Shown piece by piece: positions 54,735-63,348 of a stretch of 64,000 nucleotides of DNA (the first letter of the stretch is position 1; the number at the start of each line of letters is the position of its first letter). Location: assembly GCF_002161595.1 (NCBI RefSeq), contig NZ_NFID01000005.1, positions 1 to 64,000 on the forward strand, written 5' to 3'. The stretch comes from Gemmiger sp. An50 (GTDB taxonomy: Bacteria; Bacillota; Clostridia; Oscillospirales; Ruminococcaceae). A program made the translations under genes and the position numbers. The notes beneath the pieces were generated by a model. It did not search any database and was not told the DNA's origin. It worked only from the letters and a program-made list of their open reading frames with translations.

Positions 54735-54886
54735 AACAGCATTTACAAAATATCCAAAAATTGCTACAAAACTCTGCTTTCTCCTCTTTTTCAGCAGGCA
54801 TTTGTTGTTCCGGCTTTGGCTTTTTTCAATTTTTCAAAATGATTTCGTGAAAAAAGCTTGAAATTTCCGTGTCATCTTTAGTTCGA

Positions 54887-54915
54887 ATTATACAAAAGCA
54901 TTTCTATTTTGTCAA
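54887..54915 (-). promoter_or_regulatory. Perfect consensus promoter of the second SipW operon
   Basis: Minus strand TTGACA (54915-54910), 17-bp spacer, TATAAT (54892-54887). The leader to the sipW2 start would be about 230 nt. Confidence 0.85.
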
Positions 54916-55530
54916 TTTTTTCATCGTAATATAACAAAGGCAGCATCTTTAACAGTTCTTTCGCTTATTTTTGGTCAAGAATGATAATACAAAGTTACTT
55001 TTTAACAAATTCACCTGTCGTTTTTTGTCGTATTGTTTTCAATCGCCTATACTTTGTTAACCAATCATTCCACTTTGATAATATCAGTTACGGTGATTTC
55101 CCCTCTGTCGGCAAGCTCAAAATCTTCAAAAAAATTTCGACAAACTTTTCAAAGCCAAATTGTTCAAAAAATCAAAGCCTTCAGTTCTCTGCAGGTTTCC
55201 GCCCGCAATCCTTCCCGTTTTTTCCTTCGCAACACGAATGGACCCGCCAGAATGGCCGCATGCTGCTCTTCGCCGTTCCAAAGGGCGAAAATCCGCCTTG
55301 AGAAACAGATCGCTATATGGTATCATTACTATGTAGTGGTATGCTCTTTTCTTTGTAGGACAGCTCCGCCAAACCTCTCCGAGCCTCCCGTTCCGGGCCA
55401 CAGTGGCCCGCATTCATCCGGCTGCCCGTCCACCGGCTCCGGGCTGCCCGGCAGATCGAACGGACTCCTGCAAACGCATTCCCCCAGGAAACACGAACGA
55501 AAAATTAAGGAGATAGATCGAACTATGAAA

Positions 55531-55815
55531 TTAGGAATCGGAGGGGACCGGCCTGATTTTATAACTTCTTATATCTTCCCAAAAGCCGATAAAGCCTGCT
55601 GTTACAAGCATTTTCAGAAAAATCAGCCGCATATAATTCCATGTCTTTCCACGCACTTCCACACAGAAATGGCGTAAAATATATGGGCGATACGACAACG
55701 ATCGGGAAAGCACACTGCTACAAAGGTACGCATTAAACTTTATGTCTCCATATCGATCCCGAGAATTTTTTGAACGAAAACGGCCACCGCTGGACATATC
55801 CTGCGGTGGCCGCAT
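55531..55815 (-). pseudogene. Possible N-terminal remnant of a prepilin-peptidase-like gene
   Basis: The open frame ends with MRLIFLKMLVTAGFIGFW then EDIRSYKIRP, which resembles the first helix and D-x-R-x-x-x-I-P of A24 prepilin peptidases and then stops. The upstream part is not recognised. Resemblance is short and could be chance. Confidence 0.25.
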
Positions 55816-55816
55816 T
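55783..55816. terminator. Terminator downstream of the recombinase operon
   Basis: A 10-bp stem CGGCCACCGC with its complement around a 12-nt loop, A-rich left and T-rich right, so usable in both directions. Confidence 0.75.
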
Positions 55817-55923
55817 TTATTGTTTGGCTTTAGTAGGAAGAATCGTTTTTCCGCACTGCATACCTAAATTCAAAAGAGCGGTCGGGTAATCCTTCCAATG
55901 CATTGGGGTAGACTTGCTATGCG

Positions 55924-56355
55924 TTATTTTTCTTCGGCATCAGACGCGACAGGCCGGAAATCTTCCTGCACACCTTCGTTCAAGTCAAAGCACATGGTCT
56001 TTGCATCAGCAACCCAGAACCCGCGCACGCGGTACCGCTTTCCCGGAATCCAGCTTTCTCCCGTAACCGCACGCAGAGGCTCCAACAGGTTTTTATTGGC
56101 GATGGTCACAACGCCTTTCTGCTCACCCTTGGGCTTGGAAAATTTGAAGCCCTTCGGCTCGTTGCTCTTGCACATACGGATCGCGAACACCTTCGCCTTG
56201 GCATCCAGCAAACACAGAACGTAGGCCGGATACCCCAAATCCTCCAGTACCTTTTTCGTGAAAGTCACGCCATTCTGGTTCAGGAACATATCGGGATATG
56301 CGTTAATATTGGAATCAATCGTTTCAAAATTCAAAGCGGAAAAATCAAAATTCAT
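55924..56355 (-). CDS. Uncharacterised 143-residue mobile-element protein
   Basis: ATG 56355 with AAAGGAT upstream, 14 bp after the recombinase stop. The product is soluble, begins MNFDFSALNFETIDSN and has a beta-rich middle with basic KGFKFSKPKGEQKG. No family is recognised. Its position directly behind the recombinase suggests an accessory protein of the element. Confidence 0.65.
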   Translation of the reverse strand: MNFDFSALNFETIDSNINAYPDMFLNQNGVTFTKKVLEDLGYPAYVLCLLDAKAKVFAIRMCKSNEPKGFKFSKPKGEQKGVVTIANKNLLEPLRAVTGESWIPGKRYRVRGFWVADAKTMCFDLNEGVQEDFRPVASDAEEK

Positions 56356-56369
56356 AATAGACCATCCTT

Positions 56370-57572
56370 TTACTTCTGCATATTTTGCGGTTCTTGTATC
56401 ATTTTTACAAATTCCTGTCGCTCTGCAAACGACCAGCGGGAATCCACAATCAGATACCCTTTGAACAAACCGTCTTTCAAACGGTTCACAATGAATCGGG
56501 TACCCAGCAATCTCAGTTTTGCTTTGGGGGGCGTACCACGTTTCTCTGTCAGCAGCTTTTGTACCTTTAGCCAATCTTCTTTTTTAATAATCGCTGTGTG
56601 ATGGTTTTCCTTGAAGTACATATTCAAATCCGTATTTTTTACAGATCTATGTGTGCGAAAATCCTTGGTATAGGTTTTCTGCATCAAGGCATCTCCACAG
56701 TATTTTTCATTTCTTAGAATACTTCGAACGGTACCGGGAGACCAGCTATCATTCCCCATCGGAGATTTGATCCCCTGCTCTGTCAATGCCGCTGCTATTT
56801 CTGCGGGTGCCGCTCCTTCCAAGCAGCTTTCATAGATATACTCGACAATTCGGGCCTCTGTAGGTTCAATCACAAGCCGTCCGAAGTGATCGCGATAGAA
56901 TCCAAGCGTATTATGCACCGAGAATTTATAGATACCCTCAGCCATACGCCAGCGGATGCCAGCTTTGATTGCTTCACTCTTCTGCTGGGATTCCATTTCA
57001 GCCAGTGCGGATAGAAGCGCAATCAGCAGATTATTTTTGCCGTCACCAGTATAGGTGATTCCTTCCGTCTCAAACTCGACGGATACCGGTGGATTCAGCG
57101 CAGACAGCGTCCGAAGATTATTCAGAATATCCACAATATTTCTTCCAAAACGACTGATGCTTTTGGTTAATATCAGGTCAATTTTGCCATCCACAGCATC
57201 TGCAATCATTTTCTGGAAGCCGAGACGTTTTTCGATGGTGGTAGCGCTAATGCCTTCATCCTGATAAATCTCCACCATTTCCCATTCGGGATTAGCCTCT
57301 ATGCGCTTTGTGAAATGATGCACCTGCATCTCAAAGCTGCCGACCTGCTGTTCCTCCTGTGTGCTGACGCGGCAGTACGCTGCTACTCGTAATTTTTTGA
57401 ACGGAGCAGGAGCCTCCGCGCTTTTCTGCGGTGGAATCACAATAACGCCATTGCCGGACTGGTTGCGTGCAATCTCTTCCCGCATCTGGTTGCGCTTTTG
57501 ATTTCTGCGTTCTGCCCTTGCGCTGGATCGCCGCATCGCCTCTATTTTTTGGGGATCAAGCGGTTTTGCCAT
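56370..57572 (-). CDS. Serine site-specific recombinase of the mobile element
   Basis: A 400-residue resolvase/integrase. A charged N-terminal extension precedes the catalytic domain with nucleophile Ser in AAYCRVST; further family motifs are KSISRFGRN and the Recombinase-domain GFYRDHFG and IKSPMGNDSWSPGTVRSIL. It is at the short end of large serine recombinases and lacks an obvious zinc ribbon Cys cluster. It probably integrates and excises the element of 55-64 kb. Confidence 0.88.
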   Translation of the reverse strand: MAKPLDPQKIEAMRRSSARAERRNQKRNQMREEIARNQSGNGVIVIPPQKSAEAPAPFKKLRVAAYCRVSTQEEQQVGSFEMQVHHFTKRIEANPEWEMVEIYQDEGISATTIEKRLGFQKMIADAVDGKIDLILTKSISRFGRNIVDILNNLRTLSALNPPVSVEFETEGITYTGDGKNNLLIALLSALAEMESQQKSEAIKAGIRWRMAEGIYKFSVHNTLGFYRDHFGRLVIEPTEARIVEYIYESCLEGAAPAEIAAALTEQGIKSPMGNDSWSPGTVRSILRNEKYCGDALMQKTYTKDFRTHRSVKNTDLNMYFKENHHTAIIKKEDWLKVQKLLTEKRGTPPKAKLRLLGTRFIVNRLKDGLFKGYLIVDSRWSFAERQEFVKMIQEPQNMQK

Positions 57573-57573
57573 A

Positions 57574-57690
57574 CTATATTCCGGCGCAGATCTTTAAGGA
57601 AACACCCTTATTCTGCATCGGCCCATCATCCCCCTCCATTGAACTTGCATTTTCATAGCAATCACATCCTTCTACTGTATTTATGACCAT
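57574..57690 (-). CDS. Possible 38-residue leader protein before the recombinase
   Basis: An open frame ends one base before the recombinase ATG, a spacing that would allow coupled translation of the recombinase, which itself lacks a good ribosome site. There is no clear ribosome site for this frame and no recognised family, so it may not be translated. Confidence 0.3.
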   Translation of the reverse strand: MVINTVEGCDCYENASSMEGDDGPMQNKGVSLKICAGI

Positions 57691-57726
57691 CTGAAGCACT
57701 GCACCAGAATGTCATCATGAAAAAAG

Positions 57727-57750
57727 GCAGCAGAAACACATCTGCTGCCC
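57727..57750 (-). terminator. Terminator after the 4-helix membrane protein gene
   Basis: An 8-bp stem GGCAGCAG with complement, 8-nt loop, followed by six T on the minus strand. Confidence 0.65.
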
Positions 57751-57772
57751 CCGAATATTTCGGCATTTAGAA

Positions 57773-58213
57773 TCATTTGACTGATTTCCCAAGGGAATTC
57801 ACCAAAAACAGGAGAATAAGCCAAAGGAGAAGAATATTCGATGAAAAAAGGCCGTATGATACAGCTCCTCCCGCTTTTAACAGCAACGGAGAAAAGCTGA
57901 TGTTTGACGGAATCAAAAACAGACAGCTTACCACAATCAGCAGAATGCATGAAATACCTGCATACCGAAAATATCCAGCTAAAACCCCCAGCAATGTTTT
58001 CGTTGGCTGCTCTTTGTCCGGTGTTTCTTTCAGCTCTTTGGCATATTGGCTTCCCAACAGTGCAGAAACAGCCGCAATGTATACACCCATTGCAATAGAA
58101 GCTACCGTGACAGCAATCTCTGCGATTGGTTCAAAGCTCAAATCGAACATAAACGCCGCAGCGGTAGTAACTATTACGCAAAGCAAAATCTGGCGCTTAT
58201 GGCGTTTATACAT
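57773..58213 (-). CDS. Four-helix membrane protein of an uncharacterised gene pair
   Basis: 146 residues from ATG 58213 (GAGGTG upstream, inside the end of the previous gene). Four hydrophobic helices, at about 10-28, 33-55, 85-105 and 118-142, are separated by a charged cytoplasmic loop (KELKETPDKEQPTKT). No family is recognised. It starts 6 bp after the soluble partner, so both are made together. The setting in a defence-rich mobile element suggests a toxic or anti-phage effector; this is inference. Confidence 0.7.
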   Translation of the reverse strand: MYKRHKRQILLCVIVTTAAAFMFDLSFEPIAEIAVTVASIAMGVYIAAVSALLGSQYAKELKETPDKEQPTKTLLGVLAGYFRYAGISCILLIVVSCLFLIPSNISFSPLLLKAGGAVSYGLFSSNILLLWLILLFLVNSLGKSVK

Positions 58214-58219
58214 GGACAA

Positions 58220-59035
58220 TCACCTCAATTCCTTTAGCAGAAGCTCCTTCACTTCATCGGGCGTAAATTGTTCATTTTCGTCTTTGACCGGATGAATCTC
58301 AAGATGCTTCAATAAAGAGGAAAAATCAAAGGTTTGCTCTACGCCTTCGTCATCGCATCCGATTATAATGACATTGTCAAATTCTTCTTTATGATGTCTG
58401 AAAATGTCTATGATTTGCCTGCCGCCACCATGCACTGGAATATCGCCATATGTCATTTTCAGCTGAATCTTGCTTGGCAAATCTTGTCCCCACATATTTC
58501 CGATCTGCATAAATAAGTCGCTGTTTCGACTGAACAGATTGTCAACTTGCGTATATTGAAATCCACGGATGGTTTTTACCCGATCGCAAAATTCATCCAC
58601 TGATGCGTAAACATTGTTGATTTTGAACTCTTTTTGAAGTGTATCACTCAGGTATTTTTCCAGAAAAGGCCGTCGCGTCATGTCATTCAGATACAGCATA
58701 TGCGTTGCACAATCATAACAGGCAAAAAATTGCTGCTTCGGCTCTATTTGTTCTTTAGACCTCGGATTCGGCTGCCTTTCGCCAGTTTCTCTGTTGATTA
58801 CAAAATCGCGGAATCTTTTTGCATCATCATAGTCACAGGACATCCAGAAAAATCTTTCCTCTACAATCTCCATCTCGATTGAATACAGATATTTCTGGCG
58901 CACGGGTCTATATGTACGCAATCCCTTCTCGATCACTGCCTCAAAATCGTCTCTTGCCGCCTCCCGTATTCCATCCACACGCAAGAGAAAATTACAAAAC
59001 TTCAAGAAATATCCCTCCTCCAATCTGATTAGCAC
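58220..59035 (-). CDS. Uncharacterised 271-residue protein, partner of a membrane protein
   Basis: A soluble protein with no signal peptide. It has a charged N-terminal region, a central alpha/beta part with FACYDCATHMLYLN and a C-terminal block EFDNVIIIGCDDEGVEQTFD. I do not recognise the family. It is followed directly by a four-helix membrane protein. The soluble-sensor plus membrane-effector layout recalls Kiwa, but gene order differs and no DUF4868 signature is seen. Confidence 0.65.
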   Translation of the reverse strand: MLIRLEEGYFLKFCNFLLRVDGIREAARDDFEAVIEKGLRTYRPVRQKYLYSIEMEIVEERFFWMSCDYDDAKRFRDFVINRETGERQPNPRSKEQIEPKQQFFACYDCATHMLYLNDMTRRPFLEKYLSDTLQKEFKINNVYASVDEFCDRVKTIRGFQYTQVDNLFSRNSDLFMQIGNMWGQDLPSKIQLKMTYGDIPVHGGGRQIIDIFRHHKEEFDNVIIIGCDDEGVEQTFDFSSLLKHLEIHPVKDENEQFTPDEVKELLLKELR

Positions 59036-59041
59036 AAAGAA

Positions 59042-60184
59042 TCACAACGCGCGAAGCAACTCCAAAAACTGACTCATGCTGACTGCGCCACTGGGCAGAT
59101 TATCCCCGTCCCGGAACACCATGTAGTAGCGATACTGATTTCCGGCTGCATTGCGCCATGCACGGCCCACTTCGATTTTATCACGGCTGTCATCATTTTT
59201 CAGGTGATCGCCCTTTGTCTCCACCAAGATAACCTTTCCGCCGTTGGTCATGACCATAATATCCGGGTAATGATTGATAAATCCGTTGATTGCAAATCCC
59301 TGCCGTGCAATATTCCGATGCCACCAGCGGATATTAGGCAGCGCAGTCAGTTCCATAACTAGATCCTTCTCCAACTGGTTCATATCTTCCTCTGCTTGAT
59401 AGAGGGAGCCGCCGAACATACCCGTGCTGTTAACAGGATGAATCATGCTGGGCAGCCGGTAAGACGGCCTGCATACAACCCGTTCCGTTTCCAGCCATTG
59501 GGCAAAGGTCTCTTTGTAGTGCTGCGTCAGGAGCTGCTCGATCTTTCTGCGGATTTTTTCGGCGTAGCCCAGCGGTGCTTTTTCCATCGCCGCAAGCTGC
59601 GCTTTGTCCATATCGTCCACAATGCGGTCAACATAGGCGGAAAGCTCTCCTGCATCCACCATGTTCAGCTTGTTCAGCTGCCGCAGCATCAGCGCCTTGC
59701 ACCGGCGCACCCGGCCTTCCGGCGGCAGGCTGTTGAAACATTCTTTGAAATACCGCTGATCGGCATTGGACATTTTGAACACCTTGGGCAGTCCGCCTTC
59801 GTTCTGGCGCACATCCACCTGCACGATTTCATCGTCGGCAGCAGCAAAATCAATATCGTAGGGCTTGCCTTTCAAGGTAAAGCCCTCGGCCAGCTGTTCT
59901 TTTTCCAGCAGTTCAAAATCCCCATCGGTATACAGCGTCTGGGGGATCACCTGAAAGAACTGAGGAATCATCAGCGTGGCGATGTCCTCCTGAAACTGTG
60001 ACTGCACATGGAATGTCGTCACCTGTTCCCGTACCTCCCAAGGAAGATTTTGTGTCTGCGGGTCGCTCCCGCCCTGACGGATTGCGTCATTGTAGGCGTT
60101 TCCCGCCTTTTCCGCTTCGTCCAGCATAGTGTCAGTTTTGGGGGTGTTTTCGGGCTGTTCCTGCTGCTTTCTGCGGCGTTCCAG
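59042..60184 (-). pseudogene. res: Type III restriction subunit (Res), C-terminal fragment
   Basis: About 380 codons match the C-terminal part of type III Res: LPWEVREQVTTF, IPQFFQVIPQ, and the PD-(D/E)XK nuclease core HYPDIMVMTNGG with VETKGDH. The N-terminal helicase (Walker motifs, DEAD) is absent. The homology begins at a junction near 60184 where it is joined out of frame to the modification gene. Cleavage by type III enzymes needs the helicase, so this is inactive as a restriction enzyme. Confidence 0.85.
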
Positions 60185-60657
60185 TTGTTTCCAAAAATTT
60201 CGTCACAAATCAGTTTCAGATTTGCATACTCGGTATCATCAATACTGATAAAAATAACCCCATCTTCCGCCAGCAGCTTTTGCAGCAGTTTCAGCCGGGG
60301 ATACATCATACACAGCCACTTGTCGTGCCGGGAAAGATCCTCGCCCTCTTTGCCAACCACTTCACCCAGCCACTTTTTGATCTTGGGGTCATTTACATTG
60401 TCGTTGTATACCCAGCCCTCGTTGCCGGTGTTGTAGGGCGGATCAATATAGATGCACTTCACCCGTCCCTCATACCGGGGCAGCAGGGCTTTCAGCGCCT
60501 CCAGATTGTCGCTCCGGATGACCATATTCACGCTGCCGTTGTCGGCGTCCGTCTGTCCATTTTCATCAAAGCTGTACCGGCGCTCCAACACCCGGAACGG
60601 CACCTCCTAATGGTGGTTAATCACTTTCTCTTTTCCAATCCATTCCAGTGTCGGCAT
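60185..60657 (-). pseudogene. mod: Type III methyltransferase subunit (Mod), truncated with early stop
   Basis: From ATG 60657 (AGGAGG upstream) the frame begins like Mod (MPTLEWIGKEKVINHH) but codon 17 is TAG (60609-60607). After it come FRVLERRYSFDENGQ, the catalytic DPPYNTGNEGWVYND and FISIDDTEYANLKLICDEIF. At about 60184 the gene is cut and fused to res; target-recognition region and SAM FxGxG part are lost. Confidence 0.88.
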
Positions 60658-60765
60658 GGTGAAATCCTCCTAAAACTATGTGCGTGAAAGACCTGTCCCG
60701 TCTGGGCAGGACTAAATTTTCCCCATATTATTCATCGTTATCCGCTGGATACGCGCTATTGCTGT

Positions 60766-61590
60766 TTACGCAACCAGCATTCTTACCGCATCCAGAATCT
60801 GCTCATAGGTAATGTCCTGCGCATAGGCGAATTGCTTGCGGTATTTTTCCCACATGGCCCGCAGCTGGGGGCTTTCCTCAATGTTGCGCAGGATTCCCGG
60901 CACATCGGCGATCTGTTCTGTGGTACCGCGGTGGGCCGCTGTTGCCCGCAGTGCCTGAGCGAATACGTCCTTGTCAAATTTCTGGGTGGAAGCCAGTATG
61001 TAGGCATCATAGAAATCTCTGGGGCGAGTATTGAACACGCTGCGCCGCAGAATGGTTTCTACCTTCTCGGCCATAACGGTCTCGATGTTGTAGGCCCACA
61101 GTTCGTAAGACTTTTCCTCGTCAAAAATCTCGGCAAACTGATAGGGCACCGCATGGGGCGTGATGGCATCTCCGGTGGACACATCGATGCTCAGCGGCGT
61201 AAGCAGCGTTTCAAATTTTGCGGTCAGGGCGACCCGATAGCCACCGTAAATATCGTCCTCCCGGATGGGAGAAATCGTACCGAACTCAAAAGTCACTTCA
61301 TCGTCAGAGGGCATGGCACAAATTTCTTCCAGCGCGGAGCGAATTGCCTCCGGCGTTAAAGGCAGATTTTTTAGGGTAGTGTCCAAATCCATCGTTGCAC
61401 GGTTGTCCAGCCCCACAATGGCCGCCACCAGCATACCGCCTTTCAGGACAAACTTCTCTTTGTAGGCAGAGGCGGCAAGGCGAACCAGCAGCCGTTCAAA
61501 CATATAGTTCTGCAAAATTACCTGGGCAGGGATATTTTTCTGTTTGGCAATATTTCGGATTTTTGCCTTCAAACTCATGGCTTTGCTCAC
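60766..61590 (-). CDS. abiEii: AbiEii toxin (nucleotidyltransferase)
   Basis: A 274-residue member of the AbiEii/DUF1814 family. KFVLKGGMLVAAIVG and RATMDLDTTLKN hold the GG/GS and DxD nucleotidyltransferase motifs; the RPRDFYDAY block is typical. It is the toxin of an abortive-infection type IV toxin-antitoxin pair. Start overlaps the antitoxin stop by 4 bp (ATGA). Confidence 0.9.
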   Translation of the reverse strand: MSKAMSLKAKIRNIAKQKNIPAQVILQNYMFERLLVRLAASAYKEKFVLKGGMLVAAIVGLDNRATMDLDTTLKNLPLTPEAIRSALEEICAMPSDDEVTFEFGTISPIREDDIYGGYRVALTAKFETLLTPLSIDVSTGDAITPHAVPYQFAEIFDEEKSYELWAYNIETVMAEKVETILRRSVFNTRPRDFYDAYILASTQKFDKDVFAQALRATAAHRGTTEQIADVPGILRNIEESPQLRAMWEKYRKQFAYAQDITYEQILDAVRMLVA

Positions 61591-62180
61591 AACAGCACCT
61601 CCAAATACTGGCGCAAAACATTGGCAACCCGCATCTGCTTTGCGTAGGAATTCAGCTGATTCAAATCTTTTTTCGGGCTGGCTGCATACAGCTTTAACGC
61701 CGCCAGAAAAGTTTCCGTCCCCAGCTTATTGCGGCTGCGGACACAGTCGCAGATGGTACGTTCCAGATCATAGCAGGGCACCAGATTCCCGGCAGGTGTT
61801 TTTTTCTCTGTCCGGCCCAAGGTAAACAACTCCGGCTTGATATAGTACACCTTGCACTCCGCCTTGATTGCCGCCGAAGGGATGCATCCGGATGGGGCGG
61901 TGATCGTGTGTTCAAAGGGAGTGCGGTCAGAAATGCCGTGGAGGAACAAGGCCGTCTCGTGGGAGAAAACAATCTGAGCCGACCGCCTGCTGATAGACAG
62001 CAGTTCATCTTCCAGTTCATCCGGCAGAATATACTGCCCTTTTACAATACGCTGGATCTTATTTGCTTTGCACAGCTTGTAGAGCATGGCCTTGGATATG
62101 CCGCGCTGCGCCGCAACTTTTGTTTCGATAATCCCGCCATGTTCTCTGGCAATGTCAGTAAGTTCGGCAATATAGTTCAT
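61587..62180 (-). CDS. abiEi: AbiEi antitoxin
   Basis: A 197-residue protein with an N-terminal winged helix (AAQRGISKAMLYKLCKANK) and the AbiEi C-terminal domain (FSHETALFLHGISDRTP, YDLERTICDCVRSRN). It neutralises AbiEii and represses its own promoter. It is the first gene of the pair, with a perfect-spacing promoter 31 bp upstream. Confidence 0.92.
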   Translation of the reverse strand: MNYIAELTDIAREHGGIIETKVAAQRGISKAMLYKLCKANKIQRIVKGQYILPDELEDELLSISRRSAQIVFSHETALFLHGISDRTPFEHTITAPSGCIPSAAIKAECKVYYIKPELFTLGRTEKKTPAGNLVPCYDLERTICDCVRSRNKLGTETFLAALKLYAASPKKDLNQLNSYAKQMRVANVLRQYLEVLL

Positions 62181-62210
62181 GCAGTCACCTCACTGTTTTA
62201 ACGCAATAAT

Positions 62211-62239
62211 ATTATAGCCACTATTATGATGATAGTCAA
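62211..62239 (-). promoter_or_regulatory. Promoter of the AbiE operon
   Basis: Minus strand TTGACT (62239-62234), 17-bp spacer, TATAAT (62216-62211). ATTAT/ATAAT inverted repeats overlap it and may be the AbiEi operator. Confidence 0.8.
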
Positions 62240-62441
62240 CGGCACGTTCAGAAACATTTTGAAAATAATGTTCTTTTAATTACGATTAAAGTCAACAAAG
62301 GACACAGGGTTTGGGATGTTCCCAACAAGCCAAAATCGCCGGGTGTACGGACACCGACTGTGCTTGCTATTCTCTCTATCCTCACGATTCCTTTTTGGCT
62401 TCTGCATAAAATCCCTGTGTTTTGAATAAGGCAGATTTTAC

Positions 62442-62515
62442 AACCGCCGGTATGAAGTGATTACGAAGTAATTGCTTTTTACCGGCGGTTTTCACAACTC
62501 CGCAGAGTTGTGAAA
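62442..62515. repeat. Paired hairpins of the oriT-like region
   Basis: AACCGCCGGTA (62442-62452) pairs with TACCGGCGGTT (62480-62490); TTTCACAACTC (62490-62500) pairs with GAGTTGTGAAA (62505-62515). Both arms are perfect 11-bp stems. Confidence 0.8.
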
Positions 62516-62548
62516 CTCTCTCTTTGAATACCAGATTTCCGGCAGAAG

Positions 62549-62780
62549 ATGCCTGTTGCAGGGTGAAGAAAAATTTTTTTGGAGTCCCCCCCAAAGCGGC
62601 CTAAAAATGTCCGTTGTAAAGTGAAGGGCAATTTGTTTCTTCCCTACTATCCCTCAAAAGTTTTTGAGGAGCACCCTGTTTTTTTCACAGAAAATGTCCG
62701 TTGTAAAGTGAAGGGGTTCTATATTTTTTTGCCGTAGGTACCAAGTTTTCGGCATTGAATGTCCGTTGTAGGGTGAAAGG
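62549..62780. repeat. Four 22-bp direct repeats
   Basis: Copies start at 62549 (most diverged), 62607, 62694 and 62759. The 62607 and 62694 copies are identical over 22 bp. Spacings are 58, 87 and 65 bp. They may bind a relaxosome or regulatory protein of the element. Confidence 0.8.
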
Positions 62781-62790
62781 AGGATTCCAC

Positions 62791-63120
62791 ATGGCCAACC
62801 GCACCAGACCAATTCGCATTGAAATCTGCGTGACCGAGCAGGAGCGCCAGTTGATTCGCCACAAGATGGCACAGCTTGGCACAAAAAACGTGGGGGCATA
62901 TGCAAGGAAAATGCTCATTGACGGTTACATCATCAAGGTGGATTACACCGAACAAAAAAAGTTGGCAGCTGCCGTCAGCCGGGTTTCTGCTAACATCAAC
63001 CAGATTTGTCGCCGCATCAACCAGACCGATCACTTCTACGCCGAGGATGTAGCCGAATTAAAGGCGAAACAGAAAGAAATCTGGGAACTACTGAAACAGG
63101 CACAACAAGCTGAACTATGA
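62791..63120 (+). CDS. MobC-like relaxosome protein
   Basis: 109 residues from ATG 62791 with AAAGGAGG upstream. The pattern RIEICVTEQERQLIRHKMAQ, GAYARKMLIDG and later VSRVSANINQICRRIN is that of MobC/ribbon-helix-helix mobilisation accessory proteins, which open oriT for the relaxase. It directly follows the oriT-like repeats. The relaxase gene would lie beyond the window. Confidence 0.75.
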   Translation: MANRTRPIRIEICVTEQERQLIRHKMAQLGTKNVGAYARKMLIDGYIIKVDYTEQKKLAAAVSRVSANINQICRRINQTDHFYAEDVAELKAKQKEIWELLKQAQQAEL

Positions 63121-63138
63121 TCTCCGCATTGGGCTTAT

Positions 63139-63163
63139 CCGTGTACGGTTTTTCCGTATACGG
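63139..63163 (+). terminator. Hairpin after the MobC-like gene
   Basis: CCGTGTACGG and CCGTATACGG form a 10-bp stem with one weak pair around TTTTT, followed by CTTTTC. The rest of the 228-bp gap to the next gene holds nothing I recognise. Confidence 0.5.
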
Positions 63164-63348
63164 CTTTTCAGTTCATGGATTTTGCACCCCTCAAGACCGT
63201 ACCCTAACCGGATTTCTTGGCCGTGGATATTCAGACGGTTATCATGTATGAAATTCATACCCTAATCAATAAGAAAAAATCAACTCTCAAGAAAATCATC
63301 CATCAATCCAATCAATACACAGAATGGATAGATGGGATAGGAGGATGT

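Larger units (their letters stand above)
54916..55923. other. AT-rich junction region between the SipW locus and the mobile element
   Basis: About 1 kb without a convincing full gene. It is AT-rich to 55300, more mixed after that. It contains a possible gene remnant (55531-55815, minus), a 50-codon open frame at 55525-55677 on the plus strand with AAGGAG upstream, and a terminator. The left end of the mobile element probably lies here; I could not identify an attachment site. Confidence 0.45.
62241..62790. other. Non-coding oriT-like region
   Basis: 550 bp without a gene. It contains two strong hairpins (62442-62490 and 62490-62515), a smaller hairpin near 62652-62669, and four direct repeats of the pattern ATGTCCGTTGTAAAGTGAAG at 62549, 62607, 62694 and 62759. 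The last repeat abuts the ribosome site of the MobC-like gene. Hairpins plus direct repeats directly before a relaxosome gene is how origins of transfer are arranged. Confidence 0.55.

Noticed and set aside
57773-59035. Kiwa anti-phage system
   Set aside because: Four-helix protein fits, but gene order is reversed and no DUF4868-like signature is visible in the soluble protein.
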